From: Dehalococcoidia bacterium
GTDB taxonomy: Bacteria > Chloroflexota > Dehalococcoidia > GIF9 > AB-539-J10
Assembly: GCA_003562475.1 (NCBI GenBank)
Contig: PWUU01000014.1
Coordinates: 1 to 61,296 of the forward strand
Reading direction: 5' to 3'
Length of the DNA stretch: 61,296 bases
Made by a program: the position numbers and the translations under genes. A model generated the notes under the pieces. The model was not told the origin of the DNA, did no database searches, and saw only the letters and a list, made by a program, of their open reading frames with translations. Positions 34,035 to 43,418 of this stretch are shown piece after piece. The number at the start of each line of letters is the position of its first letter. The stretch's first letter is position 1.

Positions 34035-35408
34035 TCACCTGATCGCTGTGCCGGGATTCAGGATGTTGTTGGGATCGAACAGCTGCTTGATGCCCCGCAT
34101 GAGCTCCTCCTGCTTGGGGTCCATCATCAGCTCGAGGTACTTCAAGCGGATCTTGCCGACCCCGTGCTCGCCCGTAACGACACCCCCAAGTGCAATTGCT
34201 GCCTTATAGATCTCCACTTTGACATCTTCGGCTACCCCGCGTGCGACAAGCTCCTTCAGCATGTAGGGATGGAAATTGCCGTCCCCGGCATGCGCAATAG
34301 TCGCAATCTTGGTCTCGTACTTCTCCGCGATTTCGTCCAGCGCGTCCAGCATCTTGCCGAGACTTGCGGGCGGCACCGTGATGTCGGAGTCGCCGGCGAT
34401 GAGCGGTTTCATCGCCGAATAGATCTCGCTCCGAATCTTGAGAATATCAGCCTGTTCCTGATGTCGCTCGGCAATGAGGATATCAATCGCCCCGTTGTTC
34501 TGGCACACATCTGACATGGTCTCCGCCTGATAGAAGACGTCGTCCTCGCTCGAGCCTGCGAGGATCAGCACGAGATGACCGGTTCCCTGCTGGGCCGGCC
34601 ACTTCATGCCCAGATTCTCCGCAGACATAGTGATCACGTCATGATCGACATACTCGATTGCCATCGGGATGACACCGCTCTGCAGTATCCTGGGCACCGT
34701 GTTGATCGCCTTGTGCCGATCATCATACGAGACGACAAGCGTCGCCGTGCCCGCGAACTTTGGGTACAGCCGTATCGTCGCCCTGGTAATGATTCCGAGT
34801 ATGCCCTCGCTGTCGATGAGGAGGTGCATGAGGTCAAGGCCCGTGTTGTTCTTGAGAAGCTTGCCCCCCATGGTGACAATCTCACCGGTGGGCAGGACGA
34901 CCTCCAGACCTTTCACGTACTGCCGCACAACGCCATACTTAACAGCACGTGAACCGCCGGCGTTAGCGGCGATCATTCCACCAACCTGCGCTCCTTCATC
35001 ACCCGGATGTGGCGGGAAGAGAAGATCCGCCTCATCAACGGCCGCGAGAAGCTGCCCAAGCGTGACGCCAGCCTGGGCGACGATCATAAGGTTCTCCTTA
35101 TCAACCTCTTCCACTTTGTCGAACCGCTCCATCGATATGACGATACCGTCCTGAGTCGGCATCGCTCCACATACAAGCCCCGTACCGGCGCCACGTGGGT
35201 ACACCGGTATTTTCTCGCGATTCGCCAGCTTAAGAATCTCCGAAATCTCCTGCGCGGTAGCCGGTTTCACCACTACCACGTTTTCGGCAGGCTCCAGCCT
35301 CTGGTCAGGTGTCGTCTCATCATACAGATAGGTTTGCATTTGGTCCCGCCGGGTGATGACCCAATCGTCTCCAACGATAGCCTTCAGGGCTTCAGCATCA
35401 ATCATCAT
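34035..35408 (-). CDS. GlcD/D-lactate dehydrogenase-type FAD-linked oxidase, copy 1
   Basis: 457 aa, soluble. N-terminal FAD_binding_4 (PCMH) domain with YPRGAGTGLVCGAMPT and PHPGDEGAQVGGMIAANAGG, then the FAD-oxidase C domain with AHAGDGNFHPYML and the metal-site block TGEHGVGKIRLKYL, ending LFDPNNILNPGTAI. The fold oxidises 2-hydroxy acids (glycolate, D-lactate, D-2-hydroxyglutarate). No GlcE or GlcF partner gene is adjacent. ATG start after GGAGGAG. Adjacent to LarA (3 nt), with a second copy 59 nt upstream. Confidence 0.9.
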   Translation of the reverse strand: MMIDAEALKAIVGDDWVITRRDQMQTYLYDETTPDQRLEPAENVVVVKPATAQEISEILKLANREKIPVYPRGAGTGLVCGAMPTQDGIVISMERFDKVEEVDKENLMIVAQAGVTLGQLLAAVDEADLLFPPHPGDEGAQVGGMIAANAGGSRAVKYGVVRQYVKGLEVVLPTGEIVTMGGKLLKNNTGLDLMHLLIDSEGILGIITRATIRLYPKFAGTATLVVSYDDRHKAINTVPRILQSGVIPMAIEYVDHDVITMSAENLGMKWPAQQGTGHLVLILAGSSEDDVFYQAETMSDVCQNNGAIDILIAERHQEQADILKIRSEIYSAMKPLIAGDSDITVPPASLGKMLDALDEIAEKYETKIATIAHAGDGNFHPYMLKELVARGVAEDVKVEIYKAAIALGGVVTGEHGVGKIRLKYLELMMDPKQEELMRGIKQLFDPNNILNPGTAIR

Positions 35409-35467
35409 AATCTGCTCCTCCTTCTGTAGCGTTGCGTATCACATTCACACGAAAGGGACCATTGTCA

Positions 35468-36838
35468 CTACTTGATTGCCGAGTCCGGACTCAGGATATT
35501 GTTCGGGTCAAACAGGTTCTTCAGTCCCCTCATCAGTTCAAGAGACTTTGCGTCGACACACATGTCGATCTCGCCCAGCCTCGTCTTGCCGATGCCGTGT
35601 TCACCACTGATCACGCCACCAAGCTCCACTGCTTTGGCGTATATCCTTCGCTTCACCTCTCTGTCCAGCCCGCGTTCCTTCAACTCGAGCATCAGATGTG
35701 GATGGAAGTTGCCGTCACCCGCGTGAGCAACCATGGGTATCCTGGTAGCATACTCGGCAGCAAGCTTCTCAACCTCATCCATCATGTCGCCAACTGCAGC
35801 AGGAGGCACTGTCACGTCAAGTATCTCGGCGAGCTGCGCCTTGTACGTCATGCTCTCCTCGCTCCGAATGTGCAGAATGTGCGCCTGCTCCTCCCGATTC
35901 TCGGCCATGAGCGTGTCTACGGCGCCATTGGCCTCGCACACCTCCGCCACCGCCTGACACTGCTCATAGACATCGTCCTCGTTTGTGCCGGTAACGATGA
36001 CGATGAGATGTGTCTTGCCTTTGGTAACCGGCCATGTTGTTCCGAGGTACCGCGCAGTGTCCTCCATGAGGTCGCGATCGACATACTCGATGGCCATCGG
36101 AATAACGCCGCTCTGCAGTATCCTGGGCACGCTCCTGATGGCGCTGTGTCGGTCCTCAAAGGAGATAACCAGCGTTGCAGGACCGGCAAATCTTGGGTAC
36201 AGGCGCAGCACTGCTCTGGTGATTATGCCGAGTATTCCCTCGCTGTCGATGAGGAGGTGCATCAGGTCCAGGCCCGTGTTGTTTTTCAGGAGCTTGCCAC
36301 CCATCGTCACAACCTCGCCCGTGGGCAGCACCACTTCCAGGCCCTTCACGTAGTTGCGAACAACCCCATACTTCACGGCACGGGTCCCACCAGCATTACA
36401 GGCAACCAGTCCACCTACCTGCGCGCCTTCGTCTCCGGGGTGTGGCGGAAACAACAGGCCCTCTGATTCCACCGCCTCCAGCAAGTGCCCCAACGTGACC
36501 CCCGCTTCAGCTACCACCATAAGGTTCTCCCTGTCAACCTCGACAATCTTGTCGAGTCGCTCCAGCGACAGAACAACTCCGTCGCGAGTCGGAATCGCTC
36601 CTGCACACACACCCGTGCCGCCACCACGAGGATAAATGGGAAATCCCTCTTCATTGGCCAGCTTAACGATGCGTGAGATCTCTTCGGCATTCCCTGGCTT
36701 CACGACAACCACGTTATCCGCCGGTTTCATGACAAGACCCGTATAGGTCTCGTCGATGAGGTAACGCTCCATCTGCGCGCGGTCGGCAATCACCCAGTCA
36801 TCGCCGACGATTGCCTTCAACTTAGCGACATCAAACAC
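35468..36838 (-). CDS. GlcD-type FAD-linked oxidase, copy 2
   Basis: 456 aa and very similar to its two neighbours. FAD-loop YPRGGGTGVCAGAIPTRDG, PHPGDEGAQVGGLVACNAGG, AHAGDGNFHPHLML and SGEHGIGKTRLGEIDM are intact. GTG start with GGAGG at 9 nt. It lies between the UxaA-like gene and copy 1. Main differences are in the middle of the C domain, where substrate contacts lie, so it may oxidise a related but distinct hydroxy acid. Confidence 0.9.
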   Translation of the reverse strand: MFDVAKLKAIVGDDWVIADRAQMERYLIDETYTGLVMKPADNVVVVKPGNAEEISRIVKLANEEGFPIYPRGGGTGVCAGAIPTRDGVVLSLERLDKIVEVDRENLMVVAEAGVTLGHLLEAVESEGLLFPPHPGDEGAQVGGLVACNAGGTRAVKYGVVRNYVKGLEVVLPTGEVVTMGGKLLKNNTGLDLMHLLIDSEGILGIITRAVLRLYPRFAGPATLVISFEDRHSAIRSVPRILQSGVIPMAIEYVDRDLMEDTARYLGTTWPVTKGKTHLIVIVTGTNEDDVYEQCQAVAEVCEANGAVDTLMAENREEQAHILHIRSEESMTYKAQLAEILDVTVPPAAVGDMMDEVEKLAAEYATRIPMVAHAGDGNFHPHLMLELKERGLDREVKRRIYAKAVELGGVISGEHGIGKTRLGEIDMCVDAKSLELMRGLKNLFDPNNILSPDSAIK

Positions 36839-36870
36839 GTCCAGGGTCCTCCTCTGCGATGGTGTGGTCG

Positions 36871-38028
36871 TCAGATGGTCGGGCCGATAGCATAGATGTT
36901 CGAGTTGACGCCGACCGAATCGTATTCGAGCAATTCCGCCTTTACCTGCTCGCCCGAGAACACCCGGATGATGCTCTCAAAGACCCGCACCCCCGCAGCA
37001 TCAACCGTCTCAGTGCCTGAAACGACGCCACTCACATCGAGATCGATGTATTCAGCCAGAGTCCGGCAGGTGTTCGCATTCCCGGATATCTTGATGACAG
37101 GCGCAAGTGAAAACCCCTGGGGTGCCCCGATTCCGGTTGAGAACAGCATGATCTGGCAGCCGGATGAGGCAAGGCCCGTCAGAAACTCCATCTCCCGTCC
37201 TGGAGAATCCATGAAGTAGAGGCCCGGCTTTCCAGGTCGCTCACCATAACGCACGACGTCTGTCAACGGCAAGGTGCCCGACTTGACAATGGCACCAAGA
37301 GATTTCTCCTCTATCGTAGTAAGGCCGCCACGGATATTCCCCTCGGTAGGCTGACCCCCTCGCATGTCAACGCCCATCGCGTTTGCACGTGCCTCCATCG
37401 CGGCCACACAACCCAGCAGTTTTGTGGCAACGGATTCATTGCAGGCCCGACGCACAAGAATGTGCTCGGCACCGATCACCTCTGTCGTCTCGCCGAACAG
37501 CACGGTCGCGCCAGCTCTTACCAATCGATCCACTGCGGCACCAACGGCGGTATTCGACGCGAGCCCGGATGTTGTATCTGAGGCTCCACACTTGACCCCA
37601 ATCACCAGATCCGACAGTGGAATCTCAGTTCTCTCAGTGTCGAGTGTGCTGGCTAGAAGTCTACCGGCATCAATACCGCGCTCTACTGTCGGTGTGATGC
37701 CTCCCATCGCCTGGACGCGCACAACCTCGACCGGTTTCTCGGGCCTGACTGCATCGAGAATATGCTCAGCCGTGACGGACTCGCAACCAAGGCTGACGAG
37801 CACAACAGCACCAACGTTCGGGTTCCGGCATATGCCGGTAAGCACACCGGTTACCATCGTGACGTCGGACGGAAGCTGACAGCATCCCTGATGGTGTAGC
37901 ATTGGCCGGGACCCGGGAACGGACGTCGCTATTCTGCGCGCTACCTCGTTGACACAGCCAACAGCGGGTACGATCGCCACATAGTTTCTTGCTCCTGCCG
38001 GGCCCGCCGACCTCGGGTATCCTCTCAT
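36871..38028 (-). CDS. UxaA-family dehydratase, large domain only
   Basis: 385 aa matching the C-terminal domain of altronate/galactarate dehydratases and the large subunit of (R)-sulfolactate sulfo-lyase. Signatures: HHQGCCQ, VVLVSLGCESV, VIGVKCGASDTTSGLASN and FGETTEVIGAEHI, with Cys residues that would bind the metal or cluster. The N-terminal SAF domain, which in this family is fused or encoded by a small gene next door, is absent both in the protein and in the adjacent gaps. It begins MRGYPR at ATG 38028; an AGGAG lies about 15 nt upstream. Placed between FAD-oxidase genes. Substrate could be a sugar acid or sulfolactate. Confidence 0.82.
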   Translation of the reverse strand: MRGYPRSAGPAGARNYVAIVPAVGCVNEVARRIATSVPGSRPMLHHQGCCQLPSDVTMVTGVLTGICRNPNVGAVVLVSLGCESVTAEHILDAVRPEKPVEVVRVQAMGGITPTVERGIDAGRLLASTLDTERTEIPLSDLVIGVKCGASDTTSGLASNTAVGAAVDRLVRAGATVLFGETTEVIGAEHILVRRACNESVATKLLGCVAAMEARANAMGVDMRGGQPTEGNIRGGLTTIEEKSLGAIVKSGTLPLTDVVRYGERPGKPGLYFMDSPGREMEFLTGLASSGCQIMLFSTGIGAPQGFSLAPVIKISGNANTCRTLAEYIDLDVSGVVSGTETVDAAGVRVFESIIRVFSGEQVKAELLEYDSVGVNSNIYAIGPTI

Positions 38029-38078
38029 TTTGCGTTACAGTCTCCTCATAATAATTACGGTGTGGGTTGTCTCCACGC

Positions 38079-39455
38079 TTATGGTATTGCCGTACCCGGG
38101 TTCAGAATGTTGTTCGGGTCAAACAGTTTTTTTATGCCTCGCATCAGCTCAATGGATGTCCGGTCGATGCACAGTGGCACCTCCCGCAGCCGGATCTTGC
38201 CGACCCCATGCTCTGCGGTGATGACACCCCCCAGTTGAGTCGCTGCGCTGTAGATTTCGTCCTTGACAACCTGAAGCTGTCCTCGTTCGTAGAGTTCCAT
38301 GGGAAGATGTGGATGGAGATTCCCATCTCCCGCGTGACCATAGGTGATGATACGCGTCTCGTACTTCCGGGCAATCTCATCTACCATGTCGAGGAACACT
38401 GCTATCTCTGCCGGCGGGATTGCCATATCAAGAACATCTGAGACTTGAGGCTTAAGCACTGGATACAATTCGCTCCGTATTTTCAGAATATCTGCCTGTT
38501 CCTCCCTGTTCTCAGCCATGACCGTATCCACAACGCCAAGGCTCTCACACACTTTTAGGACATCGCTCGTCTGCTGGTACACATCGTCCTCGTTGCTGCC
38601 GGTAATGATGGCTATGAGATGGGCACTCCCCTTTGCGGCGGGCCACCGCTTTCCGAGGTGATTCGCAGATATCTCAATCACATCGCGTTCGACATACTCA
38701 AGTGCGAGTGGAATCACACCTGTCTGCAGGATTCTTGGAACGGCCTTGATAGCTGCATGGCGATCATCGAACGATATGATAATGGTCGCCGTCCCTCCAA
38801 ACCGTGGGTACAGGCGAAAAATAACCTTGGTGATAATACCAAGCACACCTTCGGAATCAATCATCAGGTGCATCAGGTCGAGGCCGGTGTTGTTCTTCAG
38901 CAGCTTCCCACCCATCGTCACGATCTCACCTGTGGGCAGGACCACCTCAAGCCCTTTCACGTACTGCCGCACGACCCCATACTTAACCGCGCGAGTCCCG
39001 CCAGCATTGCACGCTACCAGGCCACCAAGCTGTGCACCCTCATCACCCGGATGAGGAGGAAACAACAGATCGGCGGCCTCAACCGCCTTAAGCATCTTCT
39101 CCAGGGTGGCTCCACCTTCGCCAACAACCATGAGGTTGTCACGGTCCACCTCAATTATTCGGTCGAGCCGCTCCAGCGACAGCACGATGCCTCCGAATGT
39201 CGGCACTGCCGCACCTACACATCCCGTCCCTCCTCCCCTGGCGACCACTGGAACCATCTTCGCATTTGCGAGCTTGAGAATGCCGGAAATCTCCTGCGGG
39301 TTGGCAGGCTTGACCACCACAACATCCGACGATGGCGTAGGGCGCACGGGCAATGCAGTGACATCGACCAGATACGATTCGATCAACTGGGAATCAGACA
39401 CCACCCAGTCATCGCCCACAATACCCCTGAGTTCAGACAATAACTCGTCTTTCAA
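38079..39455 (-). CDS. GlcD-type FAD-linked oxidase, copy 3
   Basis: 458 aa, first gene of the catabolic block. It has the standard FAD motifs (ARGGGTGCVGAAVPT, PHPGDEGAQLGGLVACNAGG) and the C-domain GHAGDGNLHPHLPMEL with ITAEHGVGKIRLREVPL. TTG start at 39455 with GGAGG 4 nt before it. It is 50 nt upstream of the UxaA-like gene. With copies 1 and 2 it forms a triplicated oxidase set sharing one strand. Confidence 0.9.
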   Translation of the reverse strand: MKDELLSELRGIVGDDWVVSDSQLIESYLVDVTALPVRPTPSSDVVVVKPANPQEISGILKLANAKMVPVVARGGGTGCVGAAVPTFGGIVLSLERLDRIIEVDRDNLMVVGEGGATLEKMLKAVEAADLLFPPHPGDEGAQLGGLVACNAGGTRAVKYGVVRQYVKGLEVVLPTGEIVTMGGKLLKNNTGLDLMHLMIDSEGVLGIITKVIFRLYPRFGGTATIIISFDDRHAAIKAVPRILQTGVIPLALEYVERDVIEISANHLGKRWPAAKGSAHLIAIITGSNEDDVYQQTSDVLKVCESLGVVDTVMAENREEQADILKIRSELYPVLKPQVSDVLDMAIPPAEIAVFLDMVDEIARKYETRIITYGHAGDGNLHPHLPMELYERGQLQVVKDEIYSAATQLGGVITAEHGVGKIRLREVPLCIDRTSIELMRGIKKLFDPNNILNPGTAIP

Positions 39456-39855
39456 TTGTCCTCCTCGAACGGAAACACGCTATGACCTTAGGGCCAGGGC
39501 CACACATTTCACCTGATCCGGATGCATGCGCACACGGACGAAGACAGTTCTGCAGGATGCACGCGTGCACGACTCTGACAGAGGTACGGCCAGCCTCCAA
39601 CAAAGTGGTAGCACCACATCGAAGCCCCTCTTTCGTTGGCACAATCATGGACCGGGACGGGTCCTGGCAGTATACGCAGGATGAAGACGCTCCCGCTGGC
39701 ATCGCGACATGCCGCCCGTCGGTGCCAACTGTGCTTATCCCACTATAACCCGGGACGGGACTATTTGCACGCATTGTTACACCGACATTCTACATGTCAA
39801 GAGGAGGATGGGGCACCCCCAGCCAGACTCGGGCTGCACTTACCCCCACACGTTC
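39456..39855. other. Long leader of the catabolic block and divergent promoter region
   Basis: About 400 bases between the FAD-oxidase copy 3 start and the guaA promoter. Taking the promoter at 39742-39769, the minus-strand leader would be about 280 nt. It contains GC-rich inverted repeats such as GGACCGGGACGGGTCC near 39652, but I could not match a known riboswitch class. A minus-strand frame through it (about 113 codons, Cys-rich) lacks recognisable similarity. Confidence 0.4.
39742..39769 (-). promoter_or_regulatory. Probable promoter of the hydroxy-acid block
   Basis: Minus strand TGCAAA (39764-39769), 16-nt spacer, TATAGT (39742-39747). A fair match with a good -10 box; it implies a long leader to copy 3 of the FAD-linked oxidase. 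Confidence 0.35.
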
Positions 39856-39885
39856 TTGACGCTTCGAATTCGGCGATGCTACTCT
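39856..39885 (+). promoter_or_regulatory. Promoter of the guaA-pur operon
   Basis: TTGACG (39856-39861), 18-nt spacer, TACTCT (39880-39885) preceded by TGC, an extended -10. About 30 nt before the guaA ATG. No PurR-like palindrome was recognised. Confidence 0.4.
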
Positions 39886-39915
39886 ACCTCATACATAAGC
39901 TTCGCATCGCCCAGA

Positions 39916-41583
39916 ATGAAGAACGCCGCCAGGACCCACCGCGTTTCTACAAGCGATGACGTCGAGGTTTCCACGTACCTCGGCATCGCGAGTGCGCTTC
40001 AGAGTGAGCAGCCGAGCCCGAGAGAGACTGCCCCTGTCAGCGGCCAGGAAGCCATTGTCATCCTCGACTTCGGTTCGCAGTACAGTATGCTGATCGCCCG
40101 CCGCATTCGCGAGTGTCACGTGTACTGCGAAATCCTCCCCTCTAATACGTCATGGGAAAGGGTAGCGCAGTTGAATCCCAAAGGATTCATCCTCTCAGGG
40201 GGGCCGGCGAGCGTGTACGCCCCCGACGCGCCGCTCGCTCCCGACTATGTGTTTGAGAAAGGCCTCCCGATTCTCGGCATTTGCTACGGAATGCAGACTA
40301 TCGCACATCAGCTGGGTGGAAAGGTTGCGCCTGGAGAGAAACGCGAGTACGGGCACTCGGTGCTTCACCTCGACGTCGAAGATTGTCCACTCTTCGATGG
40401 GTTGCCCCCTTCAAGCCCGGTGTGGATGAGTCACGGCGATGTCGTCACCGTGCTACCTCCCGGGTTCAAGGCGCTCGCATACACCGAGAATTCCCCCTAC
40501 GCGGTTATTGGCAACGACCAGAACATCTACGGTCTTCAGTTCCATCCCGAGGTTACTCACACCCCCCAGGGGCGAAGGATAATCGAGAATTTCGCCTACG
40601 GGATCTGCGGCTGCAGCGGCAGCTGGACACCGGCTCAGTTCATCACAGAGAGCGTCGCCCGAATCCGCGAACAGGTCAAGGATGGGAAAGTGGTATGCGC
40701 ACTCTCAGGAGGTGTCGATTCCGCAGTGACCGCAACTCTTATGCACAGGGCCATCGGCGACAACCTCACATGCTTCTTCATCAACAACGGGCTGCTGCGC
40801 AGCGAAGAGCCCGAACGGGTTCTCAACACCTTCGCGAACAACCTCAAAGTCCATGTTGTCTACGTTGAGGCCACCGATCGCTTCCTGCGCAGGTTGTGCG
40901 GCGTTGTCGACCCGGAACAGAAACGCCGCATCGTTGGAGAGGAGTTCATCTACGTTTTTGAAGAAGAGGCAGCGAAGCTCGGCGCCGTCGATTTTCTCGC
41001 GCAGGGAACCGTCTATCCCGACGTCGTCGAGAGCGCCAGCTCCGCAGAGAACAAGGCCGCGGCACGCATAAAGAGCCACCACAACGTCGGGGGCCTCCCG
41101 ACCACGATGAGGTTGAACCTTGTAGAGCCACTCAGGTACCTGTTCAAGGATGAGGTCCGCGAAGTGGGTCTGGCTCTCGGTCTCCCCGAGGAAATGATCT
41201 GGCGGCAGCCATTCCCGGGGCCCGGCCTTTCAATTCGAGTGATCGGCGAGGTGACCAAGGAAAGGCTCGACATTCTTCGCGCCGCCGACTGGATAGTCAT
41301 GAACGAGGTCAAGAAGGCCAAGCTCTACGGCCAACTCTGGCAGAGCTTCGCGGTGTTGACCGATGTACGGAGTGTTGGCGTAATGGGAGATGCGAGGACC
41401 TACGGGTACCTGATTGCGGTACGAGCCGTCACCAGTATCGATGCCATGACGGCCGATTGGGCGAGACTCCCCTACGAATTGCTGGACAGGATAGCCGACC
41501 GCATCATCAACGAGGTGCCATACGTCAATCGGGTGGTCTACGATGTTACCAGCAAGCCCCCCGCAACTATCGAGTGGGAGTGA
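39916..41583 (+). CDS. guaA: GMP synthase (glutamine-hydrolysing)
   Basis: XMP to GMP. The class I glutaminase domain has [19 protein letters not shown], the nucleophile Cys in GICYGMQ and the late His/Glu in FHPEVTHT. The ATP-pyrophosphatase domain has the P-loop [12 protein letters not shown], and the dimerisation domain ends ..PATIEWE. 555 aa from ATG 39916, about 40 longer than usual at the N-terminus with Ser/Thr-rich sequence; no other start in frame lies closer to the domain and no clear ribosome site is seen. First gene of the purine operon. Confidence 0.94.
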   Translation: MKNAARTHRVSTSDDVEVSTYLGIASALQSEQPSPRETAPVSGQEAIVILDFGSQYSMLIARRIRECHVYCEILPSNTSWERVAQLNPKGFILSGGPASVYAPDAPLAPDYVFEKGLPILGICYGMQTIAHQLGGKVAPGEKREYGHSVLHLDVEDCPLFDGLPPSSPVWMSHGDVVTVLPPGFKALAYTENSPYAVIGNDQNIYGLQFHPEVTHTPQGRRIIENFAYGICGCSGSWTPAQFITESVARIREQVKDGKVVCALSGGVDSAVTATLMHRAIGDNLTCFFINNGLLRSEEPERVLNTFANNLKVHVVYVEATDRFLRRLCGVVDPEQKRRIVGEEFIYVFEEEAAKLGAVDFLAQGTVYPDVVESASSAENKAAARIKSHHNVGGLPTTMRLNLVEPLRYLFKDEVREVGLALGLPEEMIWRQPFPGPGLSIRVIGEVTKERLDILRAADWIVMNEVKKAKLYGQLWQSFAVLTDVRSVGVMGDARTYGYLIAVRAVTSIDAMTADWARLPYELLDRIADRIINEVPYVNRVVYDVTSKPPATIEWE

Positions 41584-41683
41584 GCGATCATGCCTTGTTG
41601 CCGCAACCATTCAACAGGGGTCGATCCACGAACTCATATCTCATTGATTATCGTAACGCACGGATTGTAAGGAGCATTACTGC

Positions 41684-42949
41684 GTGAGAATACTTGTTGT
41701 CGGAAGCGGTGGACGCGAGCATGCGCTCACGTGGAAACTCATCGACAGCCCCCAGGTCAGCAAGATATTCGTGGCACCGGGCAATGCCGGGACCGCCAGC
41801 ATCGCCGAGAACGTCGACGTGTCCGCAACAGACCTGCAGGGACTCGTCTCCCTGGCCCTACAAAAGCGGATTGACCTTGTCGTGGTCGGCCCGGAGGTAC
41901 CGCTTGCAATGGGCCTTGTCGATGCGATGCACGACTCCGGAGTCCCTGCGTTTGGGCCTACACAGGCTGCTGCCCGCCTGGAATACAGCAAGGCATTTGC
42001 ACATGAAATCATGGACAAGTGCGGTGTGCCGGCTGCAGCGTCACGTGTGTTTACCACGTCAGCTGCCGCACTCGACTACCTAGCAGGCAGACAACTGCCT
42101 TTGGTCGTCAAGGCGGACGGACTCGCCGCAGGCAAAGGTGCGATAATCGTTACATCTGTGAAGGAGGCTGAGAAAGCGCTCAAGGACATCCTCGAACGCC
42201 GCGTGTTTGGCGAAGCGGGCGACAGGGTGGTCATTGAAGACTTTTTAGAAGGCTGGGAGGTGAGCCTACTCGCCTTTACGGATGGCACGCGCGTGGCGCC
42301 GATGGTGCCAAGCTGTGACTATAAGAGGGCTCTCGATAATGATGAAGGGCCCAACACGGGGGGTATGGGCTGTTACAGTCCACCGGCATTCTTCGACGAC
42401 AACATGGCAGGGAGAGCAACCAGCCTCGCGATCATGCCCGTGGTGCATGCTATGGCAGACGCAGGCTGGGAGTACCGAGGTGTCATCTATGCAGGACTGA
42501 TGGTGGACGAGGACCGGATCCGCGTGCTTGAGTTCAACGCACGTTTTGGCGATCCCGAGACGCAGATCGTCCTACCCCGTTTGCAGAGCGATCTCGCCGG
42601 CACATTGCTGTCCTGCGTCAACGGATGTCTGGATCCTGCTACTATCCAGTGGAGGCCCGGTTGCTCGGTTGGAGTCGTAATCGCCTCGGGAGGATACCCC
42701 GGGGACTACACCATAGGGTATCCTATCACCGGCCTGGATCGTATCGACCCGAAAGTGGCGGCCTTCCACGCGGGCACGAGACTGGAGGAGGATGGCCGGA
42801 TCGTCACAGATGGTGGTCGTGTGATGTCCCTGGTGGCGACGGGAGACACGATGGCGGAAGCTCGCGAACGAGTCTACGAGAATATAACCCGGATTTCGTT
42901 CAGCGATATGATGTACCGCACTGATATTGCGTTGAGGGAGGTCGCCTAG
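41684..42949 (+). CDS. purD: Phosphoribosylamine-glycine ligase
   Basis: Purine step 2: phosphoribosylamine plus glycine and ATP gives GAR. 421 aa. N domain begins ILVVGSGGREHAL; the ATP-grasp core has VKADGLAAGKGAIIV and TGGMGCYSPP, and the metal-ligand FNARFGDPETQ. GTG start at 41684 with AAGGAG 9-10 nt before it. It follows guaA by 100 nt; purE begins on the very next base after the stop. Confidence 0.96.
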   Translation: MRILVVGSGGREHALTWKLIDSPQVSKIFVAPGNAGTASIAENVDVSATDLQGLVSLALQKRIDLVVVGPEVPLAMGLVDAMHDSGVPAFGPTQAAARLEYSKAFAHEIMDKCGVPAAASRVFTTSAAALDYLAGRQLPLVVKADGLAAGKGAIIVTSVKEAEKALKDILERRVFGEAGDRVVIEDFLEGWEVSLLAFTDGTRVAPMVPSCDYKRALDNDEGPNTGGMGCYSPPAFFDDNMAGRATSLAIMPVVHAMADAGWEYRGVIYAGLMVDEDRIRVLEFNARFGDPETQIVLPRLQSDLAGTLLSCVNGCLDPATIQWRPGCSVGVVIASGGYPGDYTIGYPITGLDRIDPKVAAFHAGTRLEEDGRIVTDGGRVMSLVATGDTMAEARERVYENITRISFSDMMYRTDIALREVA

Positions 42950-43411
42950 ATGCACCCATTGGTGGGAATCCTTATTGGCAGTGAGAACGACAGGGAGCTG
43001 ATTGCTCCGGCGCTGCAGGTGCTCGAGGACTACCGGGTGCCACACGAGTTGACTGTCATATCCGCCCACCGGGCCGGTGAGAGGGTGCGCACGTACGCTC
43101 TTTCGGCTGAGGACCGGGGCATCCGAGTACTCATTGCGGCAGCAGGTTATGCTGCACATCTGCCTGGTGTACTGGCGAGCTGGAGCATGCTTCCGGTCAT
43201 AGGCATTCCGCTGCCAACAAGCCCGCTGAAGGGTATCGATTCGCTTCTGTCTATCGCGCAGATGCCCGGTGGTGTGCCGGTCGCCTGCGTGGGCATAGGC
43301 CAGAGTGGTGCCAAGAACGCCGCACTTGCGGCTATTCAAATACTGGCGCTTCAGGACGACCGTTTGAGAGCTGAGTACCGGGCATACCGCGAGCGACTCG
43401 CAAGCCAGTGA
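42950..43411 (+). CDS. purE: N5-carboxyaminoimidazole ribonucleotide mutase
   Basis: Class I PurE, converts N5-CAIR to CAIR. 153 aa. Phosphate loop GSENDRELI, SAHRAGERV with the catalytic His, AAAGYAAHLPGVLASWSMLPVIGIPL, and the closing LLSIAQMPGGVPVACV. The usual GAGGAAHLP is GYAAHLP here, a variant. GGGAGG precedes the ATG by 9 nt. A class I PurE normally works with PurK, and no purK is present in this operon. Confidence 0.95.
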   Translation: MHPLVGILIGSENDRELIAPALQVLEDYRVPHELTVISAHRAGERVRTYALSAEDRGIRVLIAAAGYAAHLPGVLASWSMLPVIGIPLPTSPLKGIDSLLSIAQMPGGVPVACVGIGQSGAKNAALAAIQILALQDDRLRAEYRAYRERLASQ

Positions 43412-43418
43412 GGACACA

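Noticed and set aside
35432-36466. Open frame of 344 codons opposite FAD-oxidase copy 2
   Set aside because: A similar antisense frame is open opposite copies 1 and 3, showing it mirrors the conserved sense sequence rather than being a separate gene.
24030-39455. Genomic island brought by a transposon or phage
   Set aside because: No transposase, integrase, flanking tRNA or terminal repeats; base composition looks like the neighbours. Transfer is possible but unsupported.
39433-39774. Cys-rich 113-codon gene upstream of FAD-oxidase copy 3
   Set aside because: It overlaps the oxidase start, has no ribosome site or family likeness, and its start lies upstream of the predicted transcription start.
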